Shown: piece by piece, positions 57,571-64,000 of the stretch
Layout of the letters: each line of letters opens with the position of its first letter
Numbering within the stretch: the first letter of the stretch is position 1
Assembly: GCA_029203145.1 (NCBI GenBank)
Contig: CP119309.1
Span: 893,001-957,000 of the forward strand
DNA: 64,000 nt
DNA from: Candidatus Brevundimonas phytovorans
Lineage (GTDB): Bacteria > Pseudomonadota > Alphaproteobacteria > Caulobacterales > Caulobacteraceae
Direction of reading: 5' to 3'
Made by a program: the position numbers and the translations under genes
Notes under the pieces: model-generated
Seen by the model: the letters and a program-made list of their open reading frames with translations, nothing else
Database searches by the model: none
Told to the model about the DNA's origin: nothing

Positions 57571-57993
57571 TTACTGGATGCGGGTCCAGGTCTGGGTCTT
57601 GCACAGCGGGGCGACGATGCAGCCGCGCAGGCGCAAGGAATTGTCGCCGGTCATGGTGATGGTGCCGCGATAGGTGCCGCCGTCCGCGGGATTATAGACC
57701 GAGCCGCCCCGCCATTCGGTCGGGCCGCCCGTGAAGCCGCTGAGCATGGGCAGGCCGCGCAGGGTGCGGTTGCGCTGGGCCGCGTCCTTGTTGCGGGCGT
57801 CGCGTTGGTTCGGGTCGGCGCGGATATGATCCGAGGTGATCAGGGTGCCGCACAGGGCCTGACCGCAGCGGGCGATGCGGACCTGACCGCCGTTGGTCGG
57901 GGTCTGCCACAGACCGGTCGGGTCGCCGGCGAGAGCGGGCGAGGCCAAGGCTGCAGCGACGACGGCGGCGGCCGCCAGAACGGAGAACTTCAT
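57571..57993 (-). CDS. DUF2147-family secreted protein
   Basis: The 140-residue protein has a signal peptide (VLAAAAVVAAALASPALA) and the DUF2147 fold. GLWQTPTNGGQVRIARCGQALCGTLI has the paired Cys, and GGSVYNPADGGTYRGTITMTGDNSLRLRGCIVAPLCKTQTW holds two more. The family is found in the periplasm of many proteobacteria and its function is unknown. The start is ATG 57993 with AAGGAA nine bases upstream. It is monocistronic, convergent with the aldo/keto reductase gene. Confidence 0.88.
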   Translation of the reverse strand: MKFSVLAAAAVVAAALASPALAGDPTGLWQTPTNGGQVRIARCGQALCGTLITSDHIRADPNQRDARNKDAAQRNRTLRGLPMLSGFTGGPTEWRGGSVYNPADGGTYRGTITMTGDNSLRLRGCIVAPLCKTQTWTRIQ

Positions 57994-58171
57994 CGGGGCG
58001 TATTCCTTCACACGGATCGTTGCATCGATCCTTTGGGCGAAGGGTGATCCCGGTTTCGGTCCGAAACAAGGCCTGAATTATGAGCATCGCTCAATGATTA
58101 CATGACCTTAGGTCAATATTGTTGAGCGGTGCCTGACTAAGGTGATGTATTTTCTGGCCTTCTGTCGTCGG

Positions 58172-58786
58172 TCAGGCCGTGCGTGGGCGGCGCGGGCGCG
58201 AGCCGGCGGAAGAGCAGGGGTTGTAGCCGCCGGCATACAGGCGGCCGAGGCTGATGCCGGTGGCGCTGGCCAGCGTGCTGGCGCAGGCGGCGTCGTGCAG
58301 GCGCAGGGTTTCCAGCGCCACCGAGGCGCAGGCGAAGGCGTCTTCGGCGGCGTCGTGGTGTTTGAACTGGATGCCCAGTTCGGCGCAGACGTTGTTCAGC
58401 TTGTGCGAGGCGAAGTCGGGCCAGGTGATCTGGGCCAGCTTGACGGTGCAGAGGTAGTCGAACTCGGGATAGGCGAGGCCGTAGTGGTCGCAGGTCCCGC
58501 GAATGACGCTGACGTCGAAGGCGGCGTTGTGGGCCAGCACGGTTCGGCCCTGCAGGCGCGGGGCGATGGCGGCCAGGACGGCGGGGAACTCCTCGGCGTC
58601 CTCGACCTTTTCCGGGCCGATGCCGTGGAAGGCGATGTTGAAGCTGGCGAAGCGCATCCCCGGCGGGCGGATGTAATGATGCTCGACGGATTCGATGACG
58701 CCGTCGTTGATCCAGGCGAGGCCGATGGAGCAGGGGCTGGCGCGCTGCTCGTTGGCGGTTTCGAAGTCGATGGCGACGGCTTGCAT
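58172..58786 (-). CDS. DEDDh 3'-5' exonuclease (DnaQ-like)
   Basis: The 204-residue protein has the exonuclease core: AIDFETANEQRASPCSIGL (Exo I, D and E), TVLAHNAAFDVSVI (Exo II, Asp), and HHDAAEDAFACA (Exo III, His and Asp). The C-terminal tail is unstructured (SSAGSRPRRPRTA). It is a proofreading-like or RNase T-type nuclease. The start ATG 58786 lies 14 bases after the ligA stop, so it may be expressed with ligA; the longer frame would overlap ligA. Confidence 0.88.
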   Translation of the reverse strand: MQAVAIDFETANEQRASPCSIGLAWINDGVIESVEHHYIRPPGMRFASFNIAFHGIGPEKVEDAEEFPAVLAAIAPRLQGRTVLAHNAAFDVSVIRGTCDHYGLAYPEFDYLCTVKLAQITWPDFASHKLNNVCAELGIQFKHHDAAEDAFACASVALETLRLHDAACASTLASATGISLGRLYAGGYNPCSSAGSRPRRPRTA

Positions 58787-58800
58787 CAGGCGATCATCAT

Positions 58801-61143
58801 TCAGGCAATGAGGGCCAGCCACTCGTCCTCGGTCAGGACGGCGACGCCGTGTTTCTCGGCGTCCTTCAGCTTGGACCCCGCGCCGGGACCGGCGACGACA
58901 TAGTCGGTCTTCTTGGATACCGAGCCCGAGACCTTGGCGCCCAGGCTTTCGGCGCGGGCCTTGGCCTCGTCGCGGGTGAAGCGTTCCAGCGAGCCGGTGA
59001 AGACCACGGTCTTGCCCGCCACGGGGCTGTCGGTCACGGGGGCGGCCACGTCCTCGACCGCGTCCAATTCGGCCAGCAGGGCGTCCATGACGGCCTGATT
59101 GTGCGGCTCGTGGAAGAAGTGGGCCAGGGCCTCGGCGGCGACGGGACCGACGCCGGAGACGCTAGCGATCTGGTTCAGGATTTCGGACGGGCCTTCGGTG
59201 CGCGCCACGGCGGCCCAGCGGGTCAGGTCGGTCCAGTCACCGGAGATTTCCGCCAGCGAACGGCGGGCGGGGGCGGCCATACCGGGGAAGGCGAGGGCGA
59301 TCTTCTGATCCATCGGCGCGGCGGGCCAGGGATCGTCGGCGGGCGGGCGGGCCTCGGCCATCAGGGTCAGGACGCGGGTGGAGATGGCGTGGGTTCCCGC
59401 CAGCGTCTTCCAGTCGTCGCTGGCCAGACCGTTCGAGGCGGCCATGCAGGCGTCGCGGAAGGCGGTCCAGCTGCCGAAGGCGCGCGACAGGACCAGAGAG
59501 GTCTGTTCGCCGATGTCGGGCACGCCGAGGCCGAAGATCAGGCGGTCGAGGCTGATGGTCCTGCGGGCGTTGATGCCGGCGATCAGGTTGCGGACGCTGG
59601 TCTCGCCATAGCCGTCTTCGTTGCGCAGCAGGGCCAGTTTTTCCTCGTCGCGGGCGAGGCGGAAGATGTCCGCCGGCTCCTTGATCCAGCCGCGCGCATG
59701 GAAGGCGATCAGCTGCTTTTCCCCAAGGCCTTCAATGTCGAAGGCGCGGCGGCTGACGAAATGCTTCAAGCGCTCGACGATCTGGGCGTCGCAGATCAGG
59801 CCGCCGGTGCAGCGGCGCTTGACCTCGTCGCCCTCGCGCACGGCCTCCGATCCGCAGACGGGGCAGACGTGGGGGAAGGCGAAGGGGACGGCGTCTGCGG
59901 GGCGCAGGTTTTCGACCACGCCGACGATCTGGGGGATGACGTCGCCGGCGCGTTGCAGGATGACGGTGTCGCCGATGCGCACGTCCTTGCGGGCGATCTC
60001 GTCCTCGTTGTGCAGGGTGGCGTTGCGGACCACCACGCCGCCGACGGTGACGGGGTGCAGGCGGGCGACGGGGGTCAGGGAGCCGGTGCGGCCGACCTGG
60101 ATGTCGATGCCTTCCAGCACGGTCGTGGCCTGTTGCGCCGGGAATTTGTGGGCGATGGCCCATCGGGGGCTGCGGGCGATGAAGCCGAGGCGCTGCTGCC
60201 AGTCCAGACGGTCGACCTTATAGACCACGCCGTCGATGTCGTAGCCGAGGCGGGCGCGGTCGGTTTCCAGTCCGCGATAGACCTCGATCAGGCCTTCGGC
60301 CCCCTCGACGCGGGTCGAGCGGTCGTTGACCTGAAAGCCCCAGGCGCGGAAGGCCTCCAGCGCGCCGTGCTGGGTGTCGGCGAAGGGGGCGGAGGTCTCG
60401 CCCCAGGCGTAGGCGAAGAAGGTCAGGGGGCGCAGGGCCGTGATCTTCGGGTCCTTCTGACGCAGCGAACCGGCGGCGAAGTTGCGCGGGTTGGCGTAGG
60501 TGCGGCGGCCTTCGGCCTCGGCGGCGGCGTTGAAGGCGTCGAAGGCGTCGTTGGGGGCATAGACCTCGCCCCGGATCTCGATGACGTCGGGCCAGCCCGA
60601 GCCGGTCAGGGTCTGCGGGATGCTGGCCAGCGTGCGCAGGTTGGCGGTCACGTCCTCGCCGGTCTTGCCGTCGCCGCGCGTGGCGCCCTGGACCAGAACG
60701 CCCTTCTCATAGCGCAGGCTGGCGGACAGGCCGTCGATCTTGGGCTCGGCGACAAAGGCGATGGGTTCATCGCCCGGAAGTTTCAGGAAGCGGGCGATGC
60801 GGGCCACGAAGTCGCGCACCTCGCCCTCGTCGAAGGCGTTGTCCAGCGACAGCATGGGCACGCCGTGACGGACCTCGGCGAACTGGCTGGAGACGGGCGC
60901 GCCGACGCGCTGTGACGGTGAGACGGGGCTGGTCAGGGCGGGGAAGGCGGCCTCGATGGCCAGGGCGCGGCGCTTCAGGTCGTCATAGTCGGCGTCGGAA
61001 ATCTCCGGCGCGGCGTCGGCGTAGTAGAGGGCGTCGTGGCGGGCCAGTTCGGCCGAGAGCTGCGCCAACTCCTCGCGGGCCTGGTCTTCGGTCAGGGTTT
61101 CGACGGGAGTTTCAAACATGGGAATCGCGCGGTCAGCCTTCAT
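58801..61143 (-). CDS. ligA: NAD-dependent DNA ligase
   Basis: The 780-residue enzyme carries all LigA domains. The Ia domain has the NMN-binding YYADAAPEISDADYDDL. The adenylation domain has the active lysine K135 in EPKIDGLSASL. The OB-fold precedes a four-Cys zinc finger (CPVCGSEA through CTGGLICDA). HhH repeats and a C-terminal BRCT (VAGKTVVFTGSLERFTRDEAK) end it. It joins Okazaki fragments. ATG 61143 and 61119 are both possible, with neither backed by a clear ribosome site. It is about 100 residues longer than E. coli LigA, with insertions between the HhH and BRCT parts. Confidence 0.97.
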   Translation of the reverse strand: MKADRAIPMFETPVETLTEDQAREELAQLSAELARHDALYYADAAPEISDADYDDLKRRALAIEAAFPALTSPVSPSQRVGAPVSSQFAEVRHGVPMLSLDNAFDEGEVRDFVARIARFLKLPGDEPIAFVAEPKIDGLSASLRYEKGVLVQGATRGDGKTGEDVTANLRTLASIPQTLTGSGWPDVIEIRGEVYAPNDAFDAFNAAAEAEGRRTYANPRNFAAGSLRQKDPKITALRPLTFFAYAWGETSAPFADTQHGALEAFRAWGFQVNDRSTRVEGAEGLIEVYRGLETDRARLGYDIDGVVYKVDRLDWQQRLGFIARSPRWAIAHKFPAQQATTVLEGIDIQVGRTGSLTPVARLHPVTVGGVVVRNATLHNEDEIARKDVRIGDTVILQRAGDVIPQIVGVVENLRPADAVPFAFPHVCPVCGSEAVREGDEVKRRCTGGLICDAQIVERLKHFVSRRAFDIEGLGEKQLIAFHARGWIKEPADIFRLARDEEKLALLRNEDGYGETSVRNLIAGINARRTISLDRLIFGLGVPDIGEQTSLVLSRAFGSWTAFRDACMAASNGLASDDWKTLAGTHAISTRVLTLMAEARPPADDPWPAAPMDQKIALAFPGMAAPARRSLAEISGDWTDLTRWAAVARTEGPSEILNQIASVSGVGPVAAEALAHFFHEPHNQAVMDALLAELDAVEDVAAPVTDSPVAGKTVVFTGSLERFTRDEAKARAESLGAKVSGSVSKKTDYVVAGPGAGSKLKDAEKHGVAVLTEDEWLALIA

Positions 61144-61260
61144 CAGTCGCGCTGTTTAGCATTGGCGGCGGCGGGATCGCAGCGTCCATGACAGAATCGT
61201 AATCTGACGCAGGGCGCGACGCCCGCTAGCGTCCCGCCGACTGATTTCCCGGAGCCCTCC

Positions 61261-62217
61261 ATGCGTCCTGTTTTCGCCAGCCTGACCGCCATCGCCGCCG
61301 CCCTGACGCTGGCCGCCTGTGAGACCACGACGCCTGTCGCGACGCCAGCACAGCCCGTCACGACGGCGGACTACAGCCAGTTGATGAGCGACCTGCAAAT
61401 CCTGTCGGCGGACGACATGCAGGGCCGCGACACGGGATCGGAAGGCGGGGCCAAGGCGCGCGACTACATCGTCGGTCGGTTGGAGGCCCTGGGCGTCCAG
61501 CCCTCGCCCATGGGACGTTTGCAGCCGTGGGAAATGCAGGGCCGCACGCGCGAAGGCCCCAAGACCTATCGTGGGACCAATATCCTGGGCGTCATTCCCG
61601 GCACGCGGGTGGGCGACAAATACATCGTCGTCACCGCTCACTACGACCATGTCGGCGTGCATGAGGGCCAGATCTACAACGGCGCCGACGACAACGCTTC
61701 GGGTGTCGCGACCATGCTGGAGCTGGCCAAGCGGCTGAAGGCAAGCCCGCCGGAACACACCGTCCTGATCGTCGCCCTGGACGGCGAGGAGCGGGGGCTG
61801 CTGGGCGCCAAGCATTTTGTCCAGGCGCCGCCGATGCCGCTGTCTTCGATCTCGATGAACATCAACTACGACATGACCGCCCGCGCAGAGACGGACGGCA
61901 AGCTGTGGGTCACGGGGACCTATCAACATCCATATTTCCGCCCCTTGCTGGAGCGGATCGCCGCGCGCGGCGGGGTGGCTCTGGCCTTCGGCAAGGACAC
62001 GCCTGAAGACAAGGGCGAGGACAACTGGGTCGACTCGTCCGATCACGGCGCCTTCAACGCCGTGGGGCTGCCCTTCCTCTATTTCGGCGTGAACTATCAC
62101 CCCGACTATCACCGCCCCAGCGACGACTATGAGCGGGTCAACCCGGCGGTTTTCCAGGCCTCCACCGAACTGGCCATCGAGAGCTTCCGGGCGCTGGACG
62201 CCTGGCTGGACCAGTGA
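61261..62217 (+). CDS. M28-family lipoprotein metallopeptidase
   Basis: The 318-residue protein has a lipoprotein signal (AALTLAAC, Cys at residue 20). The peptidase domain has the two-zinc motifs: TAHYDHVG (His ligand), NGADDNASGVATMLEL (Asp), LDGEERGLLGAKHF (Glu pair), NYDMTARAE, and YHRPSDDYERVN (final His and Asp). It is an aminopeptidase anchored at the outer or inner membrane. Its stop overlaps the next lipoprotein gene as GTGA. Confidence 0.92.
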   Translation: MRPVFASLTAIAAALTLAACETTTPVATPAQPVTTADYSQLMSDLQILSADDMQGRDTGSEGGAKARDYIVGRLEALGVQPSPMGRLQPWEMQGRTREGPKTYRGTNILGVIPGTRVGDKYIVVTAHYDHVGVHEGQIYNGADDNASGVATMLELAKRLKASPPEHTVLIVALDGEERGLLGAKHFVQAPPMPLSSISMNINYDMTARAETDGKLWVTGTYQHPYFRPLLERIAARGGVALAFGKDTPEDKGEDNWVDSSDHGAFNAVGLPFLYFGVNYHPDYHRPSDDYERVNPAVFQASTELAIESFRALDAWLDQ

Positions 62218-62780
62218 GAACGGCTGCCGTGAGACGCGTCGCGCGTGTAACGATGGCGGGGCTGACCGGCCTTCTGGCGCTGGCGGCCTGCGAGCGGCCG
62301 GCGGGGGCGCCGGAACCAGCGACGGCGTCCAGGGCGGCGGCCTTTGTTCATGATCTGCCCGAGGATGTCTCCGGCTACTACATCCCCACCGAAGAGGTGC
62401 GGGTCGATAACTGGCGGCTGCAGCACGTCTTCATGGGGCAGGTCCCGGACTTCATCGCCTGGGAGGGCGGCGAGCGTCCGGCGGGCTTTGCGCCCGTCAT
62501 GATCGAGTTCGAAGATATGGTCGGGCCGCCGTTGGAAAACGGGAACCGTCGTCGCCTGCGGCTGATCCCGGCGGCCTACAATGTGACCGAGGACCGCGTG
62601 CGGGTTCAGGCCCTGTCGGGAGGCCTGGGCGCGGTGTCATTCGATGGAAAGCTCGACCAGGGCGCGCTGGCGACGGCGCGGCGCAATCTGGGAGACAAGG
62701 GCGTGGTCCTGAAGGGGACGCTCAAGGTCGGAAACCGGACCTTCAACGGCGTGTCGATGCGGTGGTGGGCGGGGGACTGA
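62214..62780 (+). CDS. Lipoprotein of unknown function, coupled to M28 peptidase
   Basis: The 188-residue protein starts at GTG 62214, overlapping the peptidase stop by four bases. A lipoprotein signal (MAGLTGLLALAACER) leads to a mature domain with DLPEDVSGYYIPTEEVRVDNW, LQHVFMGQVPDFIAWEGGE and VVLKGTLKVGNRTFNGVSMRWW. I do not recognise a family. It could be a partner or inhibitor of the peptidase, but this rests only on coupling. Confidence 0.65.
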   Translation: MRTAAVRRVARVTMAGLTGLLALAACERPAGAPEPATASRAAAFVHDLPEDVSGYYIPTEEVRVDNWRLQHVFMGQVPDFIAWEGGERPAGFAPVMIEFEDMVGPPLENGNRRRLRLIPAAYNVTEDRVRVQALSGGLGAVSFDGKLDQGALATARRNLGDKGVVLKGTLKVGNRTFNGVSMRWWAGD

Positions 62781-62795
62781 TCCGCTGATGCTCTT

Positions 62796-62930
62796 TCCTC
62801 CCTATCACGTAGTGATGGGGAGGTGGCGCGGCTGCGATAGCGGCCGTGACGGAGGGGGCGACTCGACGTTGACGTCTGCGCCGCCCCCTCCACCACATCG
62901 TGGTCCCCCTCCCCACAGAGTGGGGAGGAG
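62796..62930. repeat. Palindromic intergenic repeat, family CCTCCCCC (copy 3)
   Basis: CCTCCCTATCACGTAGTGATGGGGAGG at the start and CCCCTCCCCACAGAGTGGGGAGG at the end enclose GACGGAGGGGGCGACTCG and CGCCCCCTCCACCA, matching the interior of the 49089 copy. It fills the space between the lipoprotein and the cyclophilin gene. Confidence 0.85.
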
Positions 62931-62936
62931 CCAGGT

Positions 62937-63401
62937 TTAGGCGACGGTCGCCTTGACGATCTTGCCCGGAGCGCGGGGCGGCTCGCCCTTGGGCAGGGCG
63001 TCGACGTGTTCCATGCCTTCGATCACTTCACCCCAGACGGTGTACTGGCCGTCCAGGAAGCGGGCGTCGTCGAAGCAGATGAAGAACTGCGAGTTGGCGC
63101 TGTTGGGGTCCGAGGTGCGGGCCATCGAGCAGACGCCGCGAACGTGCGGCTCCTTCGAGAATTCAGCCTTCAGGTTCGGCTTCTTGGAGCCCGAGGTGCC
63201 GGTGCCGGTCGGGTCGCCGCCCTGGGCCATGAAGCCCGGGATGACGCGGTGGAAGACGACGCCGTCGTAGAAGCCTTCCGAGGCCAGTTCGGTGATGCGG
63301 GCGACGTGGCCGGGGGCCAGGTCGTCGCGCAGCTTGATCACGACGTTGCGCTCTTCGCCGTCGCCGGTGTCGAGGGTGAAGGTCAGGGTTTGGTCGGCCA
63401 T
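62937..63401 (-). CDS. Cyclophilin-type peptidylprolyl isomerase
   Basis: The 154-residue cytoplasmic protein has the cyclophilin core: FYDGVVFHRVIPGFMAQGGDPTGTGT (catalytic Arg and Phe), SMARTSDPNSANSQFFICFDD and the YTVWGEVIEGMEHVDAL block. It lacks a signal peptide, so it resembles PpiB rather than periplasmic PpiA. AAGGAGA stands about six bases before the ATG at 63401. It is divergent from rlmE. The longer frame upstream is noncoding. Confidence 0.95.
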   Translation of the reverse strand: MADQTLTFTLDTGDGEERNVVIKLRDDLAPGHVARITELASEGFYDGVVFHRVIPGFMAQGGDPTGTGTSGSKKPNLKAEFSKEPHVRGVCSMARTSDPNSANSQFFICFDDARFLDGQYTVWGEVIEGMEHVDALPKGEPPRAPGKIVKATVA

Positions 63402-63482
63402 TGAGGCTCTCCTTGCGTGGGTGTGGGCTAGAATTGTGCGCGGGTCATAGCGGCTGAACGCTGTCACGGCTATGTGGGAAGC

Positions 63483-64000
63483 ATGACTGACGACGAAAAG
63501 CCCATCGAGAAGCCGCCGGAACGCCGCCGGATGGTTCGCCCGCCCACGGGCGGCACCGCCGCCGGGCGCGGCCTGGGCCAGAAGATGAAGACGGCCGACA
63601 CCAAATCCATGTCGAGCCAGCAGTGGATCAAGCGCCAGCTTTCGGACAAGTGGTCCGAGCGCGCGCGGGCCGAGGGCTGGCGCAGCCGGGCGGCCTTCAA
63701 GCTGATTGAGATCGACGACCGCTTCCGCCTGATCAAGAAGGGCTCGCGCGTCATCGACCTGGGCGCGGCGCCTGGCGGCTGGGTGCAGGTGGCGCTGGAT
63801 CGCGGGGCGGCGGCGGTGGCGGGCGTGGACCTGCTGATGATCGAGCCGATTCCCGGCGCGACCCTGATTCAGGCCGACTTCACTCATCCGGGCGTGGACC
63901 AGCAGTTGATCGACGCCATCGGCGGACGCCCCGATCTGGTGCTGTCGGACATGGCGCACAACACCGTGGGCCACCGCAAGACGGACCACCTGAAGATCAT
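63483..64000 (+). CDS. rlmE: 23S rRNA (uridine-2552-2'-O)-methyltransferase, 3' end missing
   Basis: The frame stays open to the right edge, so the gene is cut there. Visible residues include a basic, Lys/Arg/Pro-rich N-terminal extension (about 40 residues). Then come SSQQWIKRQLSDKW, the K of the K-D-K-E set in RSRAAFKLIEIDDRF, the SAM motif VIDLGAAPGGWVQVAL, and the catalytic Asp in LVLSDMAHNTVGHR. RlmE (RrmJ/FtsJ) methylates U2552 of 23S rRNA. The N-terminal extension is longer than in E. coli but common in alphaproteobacteria. Confidence 0.93.
   Translation, partial: MTDDEKPIEKPPERRRMVRPPTGGTAAGRGLGQKMKTADTKSMSSQQWIKRQLSDKWSERARAEGWRSRAAFKLIEIDDRFRLIKKGSRVIDLGAAPGGWVQVALDRGAAAVAGVDLLMIEPIPGATLIQADFTHPGVDQQLIDAIGGRPDLVLSDMAHNTVGHRKTDHLKI

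Noticed and set aside
58849..60915. 688-residue + strand frame opposite ligA
   Set aside because: Shadow frame; LigA motifs on the other strand are complete.

Overview
The window reads as a contiguous piece of a high-GC alphaproteobacterial chromosome, most likely Caulobacterales and close to Brevundimonas/Caulobacter. The best evidence is a divK-pleD pair: PleD is 454 residues, with D53, the I-site R359/D362 and GGEEF 368-372 where they are known in Caulobacter. Two DUF2336 proteins, CtrA-type TTAA-N7-TTAAC boxes, an ATP12 chaperone, DUF3126 and clpS-clpA agree with this. Genus and species cannot be fixed from the sequence alone. Almost all of it is dense housekeeping sequence. There is no prophage, insertion sequence, CRISPR array or rRNA.

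Layout. 1-3.2 kb: RluC-type pseudouridine synthase (cut by the left edge), HAD phosphatase and ATP12 on +, facing an RsuA-family pseudouridine synthase on -. 3.2-8.5 kb: a DJ-1/PfpI-like protein with a structured leader, a DUF938 methyltransferase, GTP-dependent pckA, a ThiO-like oxidase and a TonB protein. 8.5-13.2 kb: an SLT-type transglycosylase, then DUF2336, HPt, NAD kinase and a second DUF2336. 13.3-20 kb: class II aldolase, a barrel-like exported protein, a complete RND adaptor/pump pair and a lipoprotein cytochrome c. 20-27.8 kb: feoAB, TetR, tRNA-Thr, HIT, membrane and envelope proteins (including a SPOR-tailed D,D-carboxypeptidase) and a phasin. 27.9-36 kb: clpS-clpA, CsbD-like, COG3146/RidA, dinB, divK-pleD, rpmG. 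36-43 kb: secreted protein, NUDIX, RNase R and the reverse transsulfuration pair (cystathionine beta-synthase, then gamma-synthase/lyase). 42.7-44.3 kb: a cold-shock locus with two near-identical csp genes, an IF-1-like paralogue and small proteins. 44.4-51.7 kb: porin-like protein, nitronate monooxygenase, queF, a low-GC DUF4238 islet, DUF817, nitroreductase, NUDIX, cysE, DUF3126. 51.8-64 kb: a histone H1-like protein, prmA, aminopeptidase P with lrgAB, aldo/keto reductase, DUF2147, an exonuclease with ligA, M28 peptidase, a cyclophilin and rlmE (cut by the right edge).

Many neighbours are translationally coupled by 1-4 base overlaps. Three families of palindromic intergenic repeats recur between genes. 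The parts least explained by known biology are the csp/IF-1-like/87-aa operon with its duplicated leader, the DUF2336-HPt-NAD kinase cluster, the low-GC DUF4238 islet, and an 11-base arm motif shared by a perfect 25-bp palindrome upstream of pckA and the csbD-like promoter region.
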